DNA of 64,000 nucleotides. It comes from Streptomyces sp. 840.1 (GTDB lineage Bacteria > Actinomycetota > Actinomycetes > Streptomycetales > Streptomycetaceae). Numbering within the stretch: position 1 is the stretch's first letter; every line of letters starts with the position of its first letter. The DNA lies in contig NZ_RJUU01000001.1 in assembly GCF_003751445.1 (NCBI RefSeq), positions 4,779,001-4,843,000 of the forward strand. The letters are read 5' to 3'. Both the position numbers and the translations under genes were made by a program. The notes under the pieces are model-generated. The model made no database searches, was not told where the DNA came from, and saw only the letters and a list, made by a program, of their open reading frames with translations. Of this stretch, positions 19,139 to 26,449 are shown in pieces.

Positions 19139-19281
19139 TGAGGGCTGCTGGTGAACGTGCGAAACGGCGCCCGTGAGACCTTTGACCGAGCGCGACATCG
19201 ACGGACGATGGCGCAAGGGAGCGGGTCCGCGCGGCGAGGCGGGCCGCTGATGCGTACCGACAACAGGGAGCGTTCTTTCCG

Positions 19282-20061
19282 ATGCCCGCACACTCCACAG
19301 GTACCGAGCGCACTGCTTCCGCGTCCGCCGCGGGCATGGACGTTCCCTTGCTCAACTCTCCTCTCGTCAAGGCGGTGTTCAGGGACGTCACCCCGCTGCA
19401 CGTCTCGCGGTCGGCCGCTCGGGCTGCCGAGTCGGTGACGCGGACAGTGCTGACGGGCATCATTGACGGCGCGCTGCGAGCGGCGGAGGAGGAGGCCCGG
19501 AAGAAGCTGCTTCCCAAGGACCTCGTGACAGCCATCGACCGGGACGTCGAGCTTGAGGTGGGAGGCGGCTGGTACCGCCACAGTCCTACGTTCAGGGGGC
19601 TGACCGGCGTCGTGCGTGACGCGGAGGGCAGCGTCGTACACGCTCCCAAGCGCAGCAGGTCACGCAAGTCGAGTGCGGTGCTGGGCGCCCACAGGTTCGA
19701 GGGCGGTATCAAGAAGCTCCTGCGCAACCGGGGTACGGCAGCTGTCCCGGCGATGGTGCGCGATTTGGACGGGCTCGCGAGCGTCTTCCTGACGGACCTG
19801 GCCCGGGACGCGGCCATGGTCGCCCGGGAGGGCGGGATCAAACGATTCGGCACGGTCGCCTTGACGACGCCGGGCGAACCGGCTGACACGGGGTCGTCCG
19901 CGCCGCAATCCCTTCTGGCCCTGTCCACCCGCACGGGAGACGGGCGAACCATCGGCACGGACGACGTCCTGGCCGCCACCATGATTCAGTTGTTCGGCGA
20001 AGTCAGGCAGCGAGCCCTCGCCGCAGCACGCGAAGCGACAGGGACCGGTTCGGACGGCTGA
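19282..20061 (+). CDS. Putative histone-fold doublet protein
   Basis: This 259-aa protein has no signal peptide or membrane segment. Residues about 24-90 align without a gap to archaeal histones: a short helix 'PLVKAVFRDV', 'HVS', a long helix of about 28 residues, then 'RKKLLPKDLVTAI', which copies the histone R-K-T-[IL]-x-x-x-D-[IL] ending. Residues about 135-245 repeat the plan: 'GGIKKLLRNRG', a long helix 'AMVRDLDGLASVFLTDLARDAAMVAREGG', about 35 inserted residues, then 'GRTIGTDDVLAATMI'. The linker holds a basic 'KRSRSRK' (residues 123-129). A DNA-binding or chromatin-like role is inferred from fold resemblance only. GGGAG lies upstream of ATG 19282. A terminator separates it from the dehydrogenase, so it is probably transcribed alone. 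Confidence 0.6.
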   Translation: MPAHSTGTERTASASAAGMDVPLLNSPLVKAVFRDVTPLHVSRSAARAAESVTRTVLTGIIDGALRAAEEEARKKLLPKDLVTAIDRDVELEVGGGWYRHSPTFRGLTGVVRDAEGSVVHAPKRSRSRKSSAVLGAHRFEGGIKKLLRNRGTAAVPAMVRDLDGLASVFLTDLARDAAMVAREGGIKRFGTVALTTPGEPADTGSSAPQSLLALSTRTGDGRTIGTDDVLAATMIQLFGEVRQRALAAAREATGTGSDG

Positions 20062-20507
20062 GCAGGGCTGCGGAGTTCGCCGCACACGGACGCGGGCAGG
20101 GCCGACCTGCGGTTCACCGTCAACGGATGACCGGGGCAGCCGCTCGTCCGGCTGCCCCGGACCCGCCGCCCGGCCAGCGTCACCAGCAGCCCGGCCGCGG
20201 GGTCGACCACCGCGAAGACCTCGGGCCCTCCGGCCTCCAGCCGCGCCATCGCCTGGTCCTGCTGCCCGGGATCATCACCCCAGCACCGGAGCGCGTTCAG
20301 TACGGCAGAGCTCCGCAGGACGGCGGAGCGCATGTCCCTCCCACCGGAACACGCCGCCCCGCCTCCGAGCCCCTCCGTCAGCCGGAGCGCCTGCCGCCGC
20401 AGCCACCGAAGCGCGAGCCGGCGGTTGCGCGCCACGCCCCCGCCCAGTGAAACGGCACGCTGCCCGGTGGTCGCGGTGATCTCCACGAAGTAACCCGGAC
20501 CGCTCAC
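19986..20507 (-). CDS. Conserved Streptomyces small protein, C-terminus probably disrupted
   Basis: The open frame gives 173 residues. The first 118 ('MSGPGYFVEITATTGQRAVS' onward, to 'LLVTLAGRRVRG') look like a genuine protein of a type found beside XRE/DUF397 genes in Streptomyces. The last 55 residues are read out of the scar and hairpin at 20085-20160 and the end of the histone-like gene, so the native C-terminus has probably been lost. The GTG at 20507 overlaps the stop of the 59-aa gene upstream (GTGA), so it is the third gene of a small coupled operon. The function is unknown; no catalytic motif or membrane segment is visible. Confidence 0.55.
   Translation of the reverse strand: MSGPGYFVEITATTGQRAVSLGGGVARNRRLALRWLRRQALRLTEGLGGGAACSGGRDMRSAVLRSSAVLNALRCWGDDPGQQDQAMARLEAGGPEVFAVVDPAAGLLVTLAGRRVRGSRTSGCPGHPLTVNRRSALPASVCGELRSPAQPSEPVPVASRAAARARCLTSPNN
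20085..20135 (+). repeat. Degenerate copy of the 3' end of the 15911-17305 gene
   Basis: Positions 20085-20109 match 17197-17221 at 23 of 25 bases, and 20111-20135 match 17286-17310, including the stop codon and the bases after it, at 24 of 25. The 64 bases between these two parts in the original are missing here. It is therefore a scar from a second copy of that gene's end, in direct orientation. Confidence 0.75.
20131..20160. terminator. Hairpin terminator behind the scar
   Basis: Perfect 12-bp arms (20131-20142 and 20149-20160) with a 6-nt loop follow the relic stop codon, like a normal gene end. Confidence 0.65.
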
Positions 20508-20683
20508 GCGACCCCGACCCCGTTCCCGTTCTCGATCCCGTCGGGATGGTCGGCGGCGCTATGCCGCCGCCGTAGCACCCGGCAGTCGGTCGCCCTGCTC
20601 TCGTCCTTCTCCCGCCGGGCCTCGGCCTCGGCCAGGTCGAAGTCGTGGCAGACCCCGCACTCGGTCTTACTGCTGGAGTTCAT
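20504..20683 (-). CDS. Small cysteine-containing protein (59 aa)
   Basis: This is a 59-codon gene. It begins 'MNSSSKTECGVCHDFDLAEA' and carries one CxxC plus a further Cys in 'ATDCRVLRRRH', a possible metal site. Two four-base overlaps support it: its ATG overlaps the stop of the 79-aa gene (ATGA), and its stop overlaps the GTG of the next gene (GTGA). The charged middle ('AEARREKDESRA') should be helical. No function can be assigned. The three-gene set is divergent from the XRE regulator. Confidence 0.6.
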   Translation of the reverse strand: MNSSSKTECGVCHDFDLAEAEARREKDESRATDCRVLRRRHSAADHPDGIENGNGVGVA

Positions 20684-20919
20684 GCCACGTCCCCCCGGCT
20701 CCGGGCGTTCTCGTACGCGGTACGGGCACGGAGCCGCTCATCGCGCGTGGCCAGCCGTACGTTCTCGGGGTCGGCTTCCCACTCGGGACCCCCGCCGACC
20801 GGCCGCAGCGACCAGTACGGACCGGAGACCCCGCGGAACTCCCCGACGCGGTCGTCATGGCCGCTGTCCGCCAAGAGCGTTCCGGCGGGCGGTACATGGG
20901 CGAACCTCTGCTCGGGCAT
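20680..20919 (-). CDS. Small conserved hypothetical protein (79 aa)
   Basis: This 79-aa soluble protein begins 'MPEQRFAHVPPAGTLLADSG' and contains 'GPYWSLRPVGGGPEWEADPE'. I chose ATG 20919 because it is preceded by an AGAGAGGTG-like ribosome-binding site. It heads a three-gene operon running away from the XRE gene, and its stop overlaps the next ATG. Small companions of this kind are commonly found beside XRE(DUF5753)/DUF397 loci in Streptomyces. There is no recognisable domain, so the function is unknown. Confidence 0.6.
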   Translation of the reverse strand: MPEQRFAHVPPAGTLLADSGHDDRVGEFRGVSGPYWSLRPVGGGPEWEADPENVRLATRDERLRARTAYENARSRGDVA

Positions 20920-21022
20920 GGCCGCACCTCTCTGTAGTCGTTCCACTACCAAGTGCGTTCAGCGTGGCTTAGGATCAGGGTGTCTTCAACTTGCAGTAAC
21001 TGAACGAGGAGTTGGATGCCGG

Positions 21023-21853
21023 ATGGTCAACCGCAAGGACCTGGAACCGGAAAGGTCGCCCGCAGCGCGCTTCGGCCAGCTTCTTCGTACGTTGCGGGAT
21101 GAGCGGGGCTGGACGCAGGATGAGCTGGGGGAGCGTATGGGTTGCTCCGGCACGCACATTTCTGCCGTCGAAACTGGTCGCCGCCCTCCAACTCAGCGTT
21201 TCGCGAGGAGTGCCGACAAGGCCCTGGGCACGGGAGACCGGCTCGAACGGCAGAGTCGAGCGGTGCGGCACACGGCGCTGCTGGAAGGGTTCCCGGAGTA
21301 CGTCACGCACGAGGCGCGGGCGGCGGAGATCCGGTTGTACGAAGTCGGTGTCGTTCCCGGGGTACTCCAGACATCGCAGTACGCATCAGCGCTCACTGCG
21401 CGTGCCGTTGAGCGAGGCGCGATCACCCCCGAGCAGGGGGAGGAGCGGCTCTCGCTCGTATTGGAGCGGCAGGCAGCGATCATTCGGACTCCACCACCTC
21501 TGGTCTTCGTGGTGTTGGACGAAAGCTGCCTGCGGCGGCCTGTCGGCAGCGCCGACATCATGGACGATCAGCTGTCGGCGCTGGCCGAGTTTGCAGCGTT
21601 ACCGAACAGTGTGCTCCAGGTTGCCCCGTTCGACATGGGAGATCGTCGCCCCCTGAGCTTGCCGCTGTACATCTTGACTATGCAGAACCGATCTCTCGTC
21701 TCGTACGCTGAGTCGGCTCTGCGCGGGCAGCTTGAACGGGATAGTAATTCCGTAGTACCTGTGCTGACGGCCTACCATCAACTGCAGGCCGAGGCGCTCT
21801 CCCAGGCGGCATCTGTGGCCATGATCGAGCAGTTACGAAAGGGTTCCCCGTGA
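21023..21853 (+). CDS. XRE-family regulator with DUF5753 domain (WhiJ-like)
   Basis: This 276-aa protein has an N-terminal XRE helix-turn-helix (about residues 12-70, 'TLRDERGWTQDELGERMGCSGTHISAVETGRR'). A C-terminal DUF5753 ligand-type domain contains 'YEVGVVPGVLQTSQYASALT' and 'LPLYILTM'. It is a WhiJ-type developmental or secondary-metabolism regulator paired with the DUF397 protein encoded in a GTGA overlap. Codons 193 and 271 are TTA, so full translation should need the developmental tRNA-Leu encoded by bldA. Its base composition is lower in GC than its neighbours. ATG 21023 was chosen because the HTH domain starts right after it. Confidence 0.88.
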   Translation: MVNRKDLEPERSPAARFGQLLRTLRDERGWTQDELGERMGCSGTHISAVETGRRPPTQRFARSADKALGTGDRLERQSRAVRHTALLEGFPEYVTHEARAAEIRLYEVGVVPGVLQTSQYASALTARAVERGAITPEQGEERLSLVLERQAAIIRTPPPLVFVVLDESCLRRPVGSADIMDDQLSALAEFAALPNSVLQVAPFDMGDRRPLSLPLYILTMQNRSLVSYAESALRGQLERDSNSVVPVLTAYHQLQAEALSQAASVAMIEQLRKGSP

Positions 21854-22059
21854 CGATCGAGTCTCCCCGCTGGTTCAAGTCCTCGTACAGCGAGAACGGT
21901 GGCGCCTGCGTGGAGGTCGCCATCAATCTCACGGCCTCGCGCGGCGTCGTTCCGGTCCGGGACTCCAAGGACGCGGCGGGTCCGGTCCTGAGCGTCCCGG
22001 CCGGTTCGTTCACGTCCTTCATGGCGGGCATCAAGTCTGGCGAGTTCGGCACCGTCTGA
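21850..22059 (+). CDS. DUF397 domain protein
   Basis: This 69-aa DUF397 protein shows the hallmark 'WFKSSYSENGGACVEVA' and 'VPVRDSKDAAGPVLSVPAGS' and ends 'FMAGIKSGEFGTV'. DUF397 proteins are small partners of the adjacent DUF5753-XRE regulators and are thought to modulate them, as in the whiJ/abaA systems. The GTG start overlaps the regulator stop, so the two are made together. A hairpin follows at 22088-22120. Confidence 0.92.
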   Translation: MTIESPRWFKSSYSENGGACVEVAINLTASRGVVPVRDSKDAAGPVLSVPAGSFTSFMAGIKSGEFGTV

Positions 22060-22087
22060 CCGCTCGGCATCCGCATCGTCCGAGTGC

Positions 22088-22120
22088 GCCCCGTCCTGCG
22101 TCGGCTCAGCAGGGCGGGGC
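22088..22120. terminator. Hairpin terminator after DUF397
   Basis: Twelve-base arms (22088-22099 and 22109-22120) with one G-T pair and a 9-nt loop follow the DUF397 stop. Just beyond is a perfect 12-bp palindrome, CGCGTTAACGCG (22178-22189), whose role is not clear. Confidence 0.55.
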
Positions 22121-22220
22121 CTCGCGCTTGTTCAGATCGGCTGGTTGCAGCCCGGATCATCCTCCGTGCCGACCGAACGCGTTAACGCGCTGGCGCTACT
22201 TCAACGTCACCGCCGGCAGC

Positions 22221-22463
22221 CTAATGATCGTTTCGTGGTCCGGTGCGTCCACGGAGCGGCCGCCGGTCGGCGGACAGGCTCTTGACTATCTCGCCGTTGA
22301 CCAGGACGACGAGACAGCCGCAGCCGCCGGTGCAGTACTCGACCTCGCCTTCGGATGTGTGGTGGCGGGATCTGAGCGTCCACCACCGTGTTTCCGCCGG
22401 AGTCGGCTCATGGCAGACGGGGCACCGGTCGTCCGGTGCCCTGACCGGGGATGGGGGAGTCAT
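22221..22463 (-). CDS. Small cysteine-rich, zinc-ribbon-like protein
   Basis: This 80-aa protein has two paired-cysteine clusters, 'CPVCHEPTP' and 'YCTGGCGCLVVLV', consistent with a zinc ribbon. I chose ATG 22463 (MTPPSPVRAPDDRCPVC); an upstream ATG at 22475 would add four residues including a TTA-coded Leu. It is divergent from the CGNR gene and may share its regulatory region. I do not recognise the family, and the evidence is limited to the cysteine pattern and the length of the open frame. Confidence 0.45.
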   Translation of the reverse strand: MTPPSPVRAPDDRCPVCHEPTPAETRWWTLRSRHHTSEGEVEYCTGGCGCLVVLVNGEIVKSLSADRRPLRGRTGPRNDH

Positions 22464-22531
22464 GCCCAATAACATGATGTAAGTGTCTAGAGCAGTTCAA
22501 CCATTACGACTCTTGATGCTGTAATGCTCCT

Positions 22532-23089
22532 ATGCACTTCGACCATTACGGTGGGGAGGCTGCCCGGCTGGCCGCTGACCTGGTCAACCTGACCGCGCCG
22601 CCGCGACCCGAGCACCTCGAACCGCTGCTGGTCGAGCACGGCATTGCGCACCCCGCGCTCACCGCCGCGCAGGCCGAGACGGTCTGGACGTGGAGCAGGC
22701 GCCTGGCCACGTGCTTCGGGCGTCAGGATCTTGAGGGGCGGTGCCAGGCCGTCAACACACTGCTCGCAGACGCCTCCAGCAGTCCCCGTATCTCCCTGCA
22801 TGACGGCCGACCACACCTGCACTACAGCTCGATCGGCGCCGACCCCGCCGCGCACATCCGATCCGTCACCGCGGCCGGACTCGCCTACGTTGTGTGCTCC
22901 GCCGACCCCGAACGGCTGGGGCGCTGCGCGCGCCACGACTGCGGTCTGGCGTTCGTCGATACCTCCCGCAACGGCCGACGCGCCTACTGTTCGGTGCGCT
23001 GCGCCAACAATGACGCCGTGGCTCGTCACCGCGAACGCCGCGCCGGTGACGCCCAGACGTCAACTGCACGGACGTCGCGCAGGACGTGA
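22532..23089 (+). CDS. CGNR zinc-finger / ABATE-domain regulator
   Basis: This 185-aa protein has an N-terminal ABATE-like stress domain. It ends with a C-terminal CGNR-type zinc finger, 'RCARHDCGLAFVDTSRNGRRAYCSVRCANN', in which the eponymous CGNR is CANN here. The family is thought to act as transcription regulators in actinobacteria. Upstream, CATTAC (22502-22507) and GTAATG (22521-22526) form an inverted repeat, and TTCAACCATTACG recurs as TTCGACCATTACG across the start, so autoregulation is possible. The start ATG 22532 gives a standard family N-terminus ('HFDHYGGEAARLAADLVNL'). Confidence 0.85.
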   Translation: MHFDHYGGEAARLAADLVNLTAPPRPEHLEPLLVEHGIAHPALTAAQAETVWTWSRRLATCFGRQDLEGRCQAVNTLLADASSSPRISLHDGRPHLHYSSIGADPAAHIRSVTAAGLAYVVCSADPERLGRCARHDCGLAFVDTSRNGRRAYCSVRCANNDAVARHRERRAGDAQTSTARTSRRT

Positions 23090-23125
23090 CTGCTGCCGAC
23101 GCCGCCGAGTGAGGATCACGAGACG

Positions 23126-23224
23126 TCACGAGGTCTGCGGGAAAGGCTCGTTGCCGGTCAGGATTGCCAACAGGCGCTCCGGCGCCTCGTCGTACACGGC
23201 GTGACCGACCGGCAGTTCGTGCGG
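23126..23224 (-). pseudogene. Relic of an alpha/beta-hydrolase-like gene (C-terminus)
   Basis: On the minus strand this reads 'HELPVGHAVYDEAPERLLAI' and then a few residues to a stop. It resembles the last helix region of alpha/beta hydrolases, with the catalytic His in 'VGHAVYDEAPERL'. Nothing upstream continues the frame, so only about 33 codons remain. Confidence 0.4.
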
Positions 23225-23225
23225 C

Positions 23226-23303
23226 TGGTCCAGCCCCAGCGGCTTCATAGCCGCCTTCACCGGCCTCGTCGGCACCACGCCCGGCCGCTACCGGAACCAG
23301 TGA
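23226..23303 (+). pseudogene. Relic of an AraC-family regulator (C-terminus)
   Basis: The plus strand reads 'SSPSGFIAAFTGLVGTTPGR' followed by YRNQ and a stop. This matches the second HTH end of AraC/XylS regulators ('SPSAFIAAFRRxxGxTPGxYR'). No N-terminal part remains; it directly abuts the hydrolase relic, so both were cut by the same rearrangement. Confidence 0.5.
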
Positions 23304-23352
23304 CTTCTCTGCGAATACAGCCAGGCAGAAATCGGGCACCGGGCCGCTCGGC

Positions 23353-24321
23353 CTATCGCGGTGAACCGTTCGTCATGTCTCCCGAGGACGGGTTCGCCCT
23401 GGCTGCGTACGCTGCCGTGAACCGCTCGGCGGCCTCCCAGAGCTCGCCTTCGCGCTGCGGGTCGTAGGACTCCTGCGACGAGCGGTCCGCACGGCTGCGG
23501 TCCACGTAGGAGCCGGTCGGCGCCCGGGTCGCGCCGAGGACGACGTCGGCAAGGTAGCGGCCCGCAGCGCTGCGGCCGGTGGCGAACGGGGTGAGGGCCA
23601 TCACCGGCATGATGCGGCGCATCGCGAACCGGGAGAGGGGCCCCGCGTTGCGGGCGAGGCCGGTACCGGGGACGAACCCCGGGTTGTAGGCGACGGCGTC
23701 CACCCCGGCCGGCAGCCGGCGTGCGTACTCGTGGACCAGGTAGATCGCGGCCAGCTTGCTCGTCGAGTACGCGGTGCGCCCGCCGGCCGCGGTGTCCGGC
23801 TCGGGGAAGGCGCCCGTGCGGGCGAGGATGTCCGGGGCCTTCCAGGCCGGCCCGGGGACCATGCCCATGTTGTGCCTGAAGTCGCCGAAGTGGGTGTCGC
23901 TGGCGGTGATCACGATCCGGGCGGGTGCGGTGAAGCGGTCCTGGAGCAGCCGGACGAACAGGTGGTTGGCGAGTACGTTGACGGCGAAGGTGGCCTCGAA
24001 TCCGTCGGGCCCTTCGGTCAGCGCGTTCGTGCACTGCATGCCCGCGTTGCCCACGAACCCGCGCAGCGGCGGCAGGTCACCGCGGTCGAGCCGGTCGCGG
24101 ATCTCGTCGGCTGCCGAGCGGACGTCGGCCAGCGAGCCGAGGTCGGCCGGGACGTGCGAGATCGTGTGCCCGGCCGCGCCGATCTCCTCGGTGAGCCGGG
24201 CGCCGGCGGAGCCACGGGTCACGGCCAGGAGGTGGGTGTCCGGCGACCGGCGCAGGATGTGCTGCGCGGCGATGCGGCCGATCCCGCGGCTCGCGCCCGT
24301 CATCACGATGGTGTGCTTCAT
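23353..24321 (-). CDS. Short-chain dehydrogenase/reductase
   Basis: This 322-aa SDR oxidoreductase binds NAD(P) through 'TGASRGIG' near the N-terminus and has the catalytic 'YSTSK' (Tyr-x3-Lys) plus the NAG motif 'NAGMQC'. It resembles protochlorophyllide-reductase/retinol-dehydrogenase-like SDRs in length and in the 'DTHFGDFRHN' segment. ATG 24321 was chosen because the glycine-rich loop should begin within the first ten residues, although the frame continues upstream. It is divergent from an MmyB-type regulator that probably controls it, an arrangement common in Streptomyces. The substrate is unknown. Confidence 0.88.
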   Translation of the reverse strand: MKHTIVMTGASRGIGRIAAQHILRRSPDTHLLAVTRGSAGARLTEEIGAAGHTISHVPADLGSLADVRSAADEIRDRLDRGDLPPLRGFVGNAGMQCTNALTEGPDGFEATFAVNVLANHLFVRLLQDRFTAPARIVITASDTHFGDFRHNMGMVPGPAWKAPDILARTGAFPEPDTAAGGRTAYSTSKLAAIYLVHEYARRLPAGVDAVAYNPGFVPGTGLARNAGPLSRFAMRRIMPVMALTPFATGRSAAGRYLADVVLGATRAPTGSYVDRSRADRSSQESYDPQREGELWEAAERFTAAYAARANPSSGDMTNGSPR

Positions 24322-24472
24322 GGAAGGCTCCTCAACCGGTGAACCGATGGCGCCCGGCTTTCCGGGCGCATCTCCACGTTGGCCGCCTGCGCCACCGGCA
24401 ACCAGTGCCGTCCCGGTCACCAGGACTGGCAGTACCCAGGCTGATGCGGCGCCTGGCCGCGAGAATGGACCC

Positions 24473-25339
24473 ATGGTTTCCAACCGCTCCGGCTTCGCCG
24501 TACTCCTGCGCGCCTGGCGCGACCGGCTGTCCCCGGCCGACGCGGGCTTCACGATGACGGACGGCCGTCGTGCCCCCGGACTGCGCCGTGAGGAGCTCGC
24601 ACAGCTGGCCGGGCTCTCCGTCGACTACGTCCTGCGCCTGGAACAGGGCCGCGCGAAGAACCCCTCGGCCCAGGTCGTCGGCGCGCTCTCCCGGGCCCTT
24701 CAGCTCTCCCGCGCCGAGCGCGACCAGCTGTACCGGGGCGCCGGGCTCCTGCCGCCCCAGGACGGGACGGTCGGCGTCCATGTGCCCCCGGGCATCCAGC
24801 GGCTCGCCGCGCGCTTGGGCGATGTACCGATCGGGGTGTTCACCGCCGACTGGTCCCTGGTGTGGTGGAACACCACGTGGAGCGCCCTGCACGGCGACCC
24901 CGCCGTCCTCCCGGCCGTCGAACGCAACCTCGCCCGTGCACTCTTCGGCAACGGCGCCGCGCACGCCTCGATGCGTCCTGTCCGGTCCGAGCGCGGGGAG
25001 GACGCCTTCGCGGAGTCGATCGTCGCCGACCTCAAGGACGCCGTGTCCCGCTACCCCGGGGACGCCCAGCTCGACCGTCTCGTTCAGGAAATGCGCGAAG
25101 CTTCGGCTGTCTTCGCCCGCCTCTGGTCCACACGGACTGCCGCCGCCCAGCACGCGACGGAGCGCAAGACGATCCGGCATCCGGAGGTCGGCGACATCCT
25201 GCTCGACTGCGATGTCCTGATCGTCCCCGGCGCAGACCTCCGCATGGTCACCTACACGGCAGCGACCGGCAGCAGCGACGCGGGGAAGCTGGACCTTCTC
25301 CGCGTCACAGGTGGCCGTACCGCCGCCGCGGGCCTCTGA
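24473..25339 (+). CDS. XRE regulator with MmyB-like ligand domain
   Basis: This 288-aa regulator has an HTH domain in residues 10-75, with the typical 'APGLRREELAQLAGLSVDYVLRLEQGR'. A C-terminal MmyB-type domain includes 'PIGVFTADWSLVWWNTTWSAL' and a late 'HPEVGDILLDCDVLIVPGADL'. MmyB domains may bind fatty-acid-like ligands. It is divergent from the SDR gene, with 151 bp between them. Regulators of this type usually control the divergent oxidoreductase. ATG 24473 directly precedes the domain. Confidence 0.9.
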   Translation: MVSNRSGFAVLLRAWRDRLSPADAGFTMTDGRRAPGLRREELAQLAGLSVDYVLRLEQGRAKNPSAQVVGALSRALQLSRAERDQLYRGAGLLPPQDGTVGVHVPPGIQRLAARLGDVPIGVFTADWSLVWWNTTWSALHGDPAVLPAVERNLARALFGNGAAHASMRPVRSERGEDAFAESIVADLKDAVSRYPGDAQLDRLVQEMREASAVFARLWSTRTAAAQHATERKTIRHPEVGDILLDCDVLIVPGADLRMVTYTAATGSSDAGKLDLLRVTGGRTAAAGL

Positions 25340-25439
25340 CCGGCGGCCGCTGAGCGGGTGCGCCGCACCGCGCGAGCGTTCCGACGGGCGGTCGGGCGTC
25401 CAGGTGGGCACATGTGTTCGATTCACGTACGCTGGAGAC

Positions 25440-26069
25440 ATGGCCACGCACCAGCTCCAGGGATCGCTCTTCGACCAGGGCGACGACGTGCGCCTGGGCC
25501 CGCTGGCCGGGGTGCGCAGGACGGTCCTCGGGGACGGGGCCTGGATCGACCTGCTGCCGGGGTGGCTCAGTGGTGCCGGGGTCCTGTTCGAACGGCTGGC
25601 CGCAGACGTTCCGTGGAAGGCGGAGCGGCGGGAAATGTACGAGAGGGTCGTGGACGTGCCCCGGCTGCTCGCCTTCTACGGGGCCGGTGAACCGCTGCCG
25701 CACCCCGTTCTCGACGAGGCGCGACGGGCGCTGAACGCGCACTACGCCGCCGAACTCGGTGAGGAGTTCGCCACGGCCGGCCTGTGCCACTACCGCGACG
25801 GGCGCGACAGTGTGGCCTGGCACGGCGACCGCATCGGGCGGGGAGCCCGCGAGGACACGATGGTCGCCATCCTCTCCGTCGGTACCCCGCGTGACCTGCT
25901 GCTGCGCCCGGTGGGCGGTGGCGGGACCGTGCGCCGCCCGCTGGGGCACGGCGACCTGATCGTGATGGGCGGCTCGTGCCAGCGGACCTGGGAGCACGCC
26001 ATCCCCAAGTCGGCCCGGACCGCCGGAGGGCGTATCAGCGTCCAGTTCCGGCCGCACGGGGTGCGGTAA
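25440..26069 (+). CDS. alkB: AlkB-like 2-oxoglutarate/Fe(II)-dependent dioxygenase
   Basis: This 209-aa protein belongs to the AlkB family, which oxidatively demethylates alkylated bases (1-meA, 3-meC) in DNA or RNA. The iron ligands are the His and Asp of 'WHGDRIG' and the His of 'WEHAIPKS'. The 2-oxoglutarate-binding arginines are in 'RISVQFRPHGVR'. ATG 25440 was chosen because 'MATHQLQGSLFDQG' is the typical N-terminus; the frame extends upstream without family similarity. It stands alone. No clear LexA box was seen in front of it. Confidence 0.92.
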   Translation: MATHQLQGSLFDQGDDVRLGPLAGVRRTVLGDGAWIDLLPGWLSGAGVLFERLAADVPWKAERREMYERVVDVPRLLAFYGAGEPLPHPVLDEARRALNAHYAAELGEEFATAGLCHYRDGRDSVAWHGDRIGRGAREDTMVAILSVGTPRDLLLRPVGGGGTVRRPLGHGDLIVMGGSCQRTWEHAIPKSARTAGGRISVQFRPHGVR

Positions 26070-26084
26070 CCGGCCCCGAAGGGC

Positions 26085-26267
26085 TCAGAAGGGCCCCATG
26101 TTCTGCCGCTGGGCGTTCCCCGTGCCCAGCCCCTGCGCCAGGCCCTGGTCCGCCGCGCCGCGCTCCAGCGCGCCGCGTTCCCCCGAGCCGCCTCGGCGCC
26201 GAAGCGCGATCAGGCAGCCGCCGATGGCTGCCACGAGTACGACCACTGTGGCTACGACAAAGATCAT
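26085..26267 (-). CDS. Small single-pass membrane protein
   Basis: This 60-aa protein has one N-terminal transmembrane helix ('MIFVVATVVVLVAAIGGCLI') followed by an arginine-rich stop-transfer 'ALRRRGGSGERG' and a Gln/Gly-rich tail. A GGGGGA ribosome-binding site lies six bases before ATG 26267. It converges on alkB with only 15 bp between the stops. Streptomyces genomes carry many such small membrane proteins; no function can be inferred. Confidence 0.6.
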   Translation of the reverse strand: MIFVVATVVVLVAAIGGCLIALRRRGGSGERGALERGAADQGLAQGLGTGNAQRQNMGPF

Positions 26268-26449
26268 GTGTCCCCCGTATGTCCGACGGAACCCTGGTGC
26301 CGGTTCAGCACTGACACGCATTGTCCTGCGCCGCCCGTCGCCAGGGAACCCCGATTCGGGCCAGGCGTCCCGGCCCGGACACCGGCCGCCGAGGGCCGAA
26401 GAAGTCCTGCGCGAACCCTTGACCGCTGCGATGCCGAGGTTCACAGTAC

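Noticed and set aside
20085..20160. Attachment site of an integrative element
   Set aside because: The repeat copies a protein-gene end, not a tRNA, and there is no integrase or excisionase in the bracketed segment. It is kept as a rearrangement scar instead.
22128..22220. Possible GalE relic ('RYFNVTAG' on the plus strand)
   Set aside because: Only eight residues match the epimerase motif and no flanking similarity is visible, so chance is likely.
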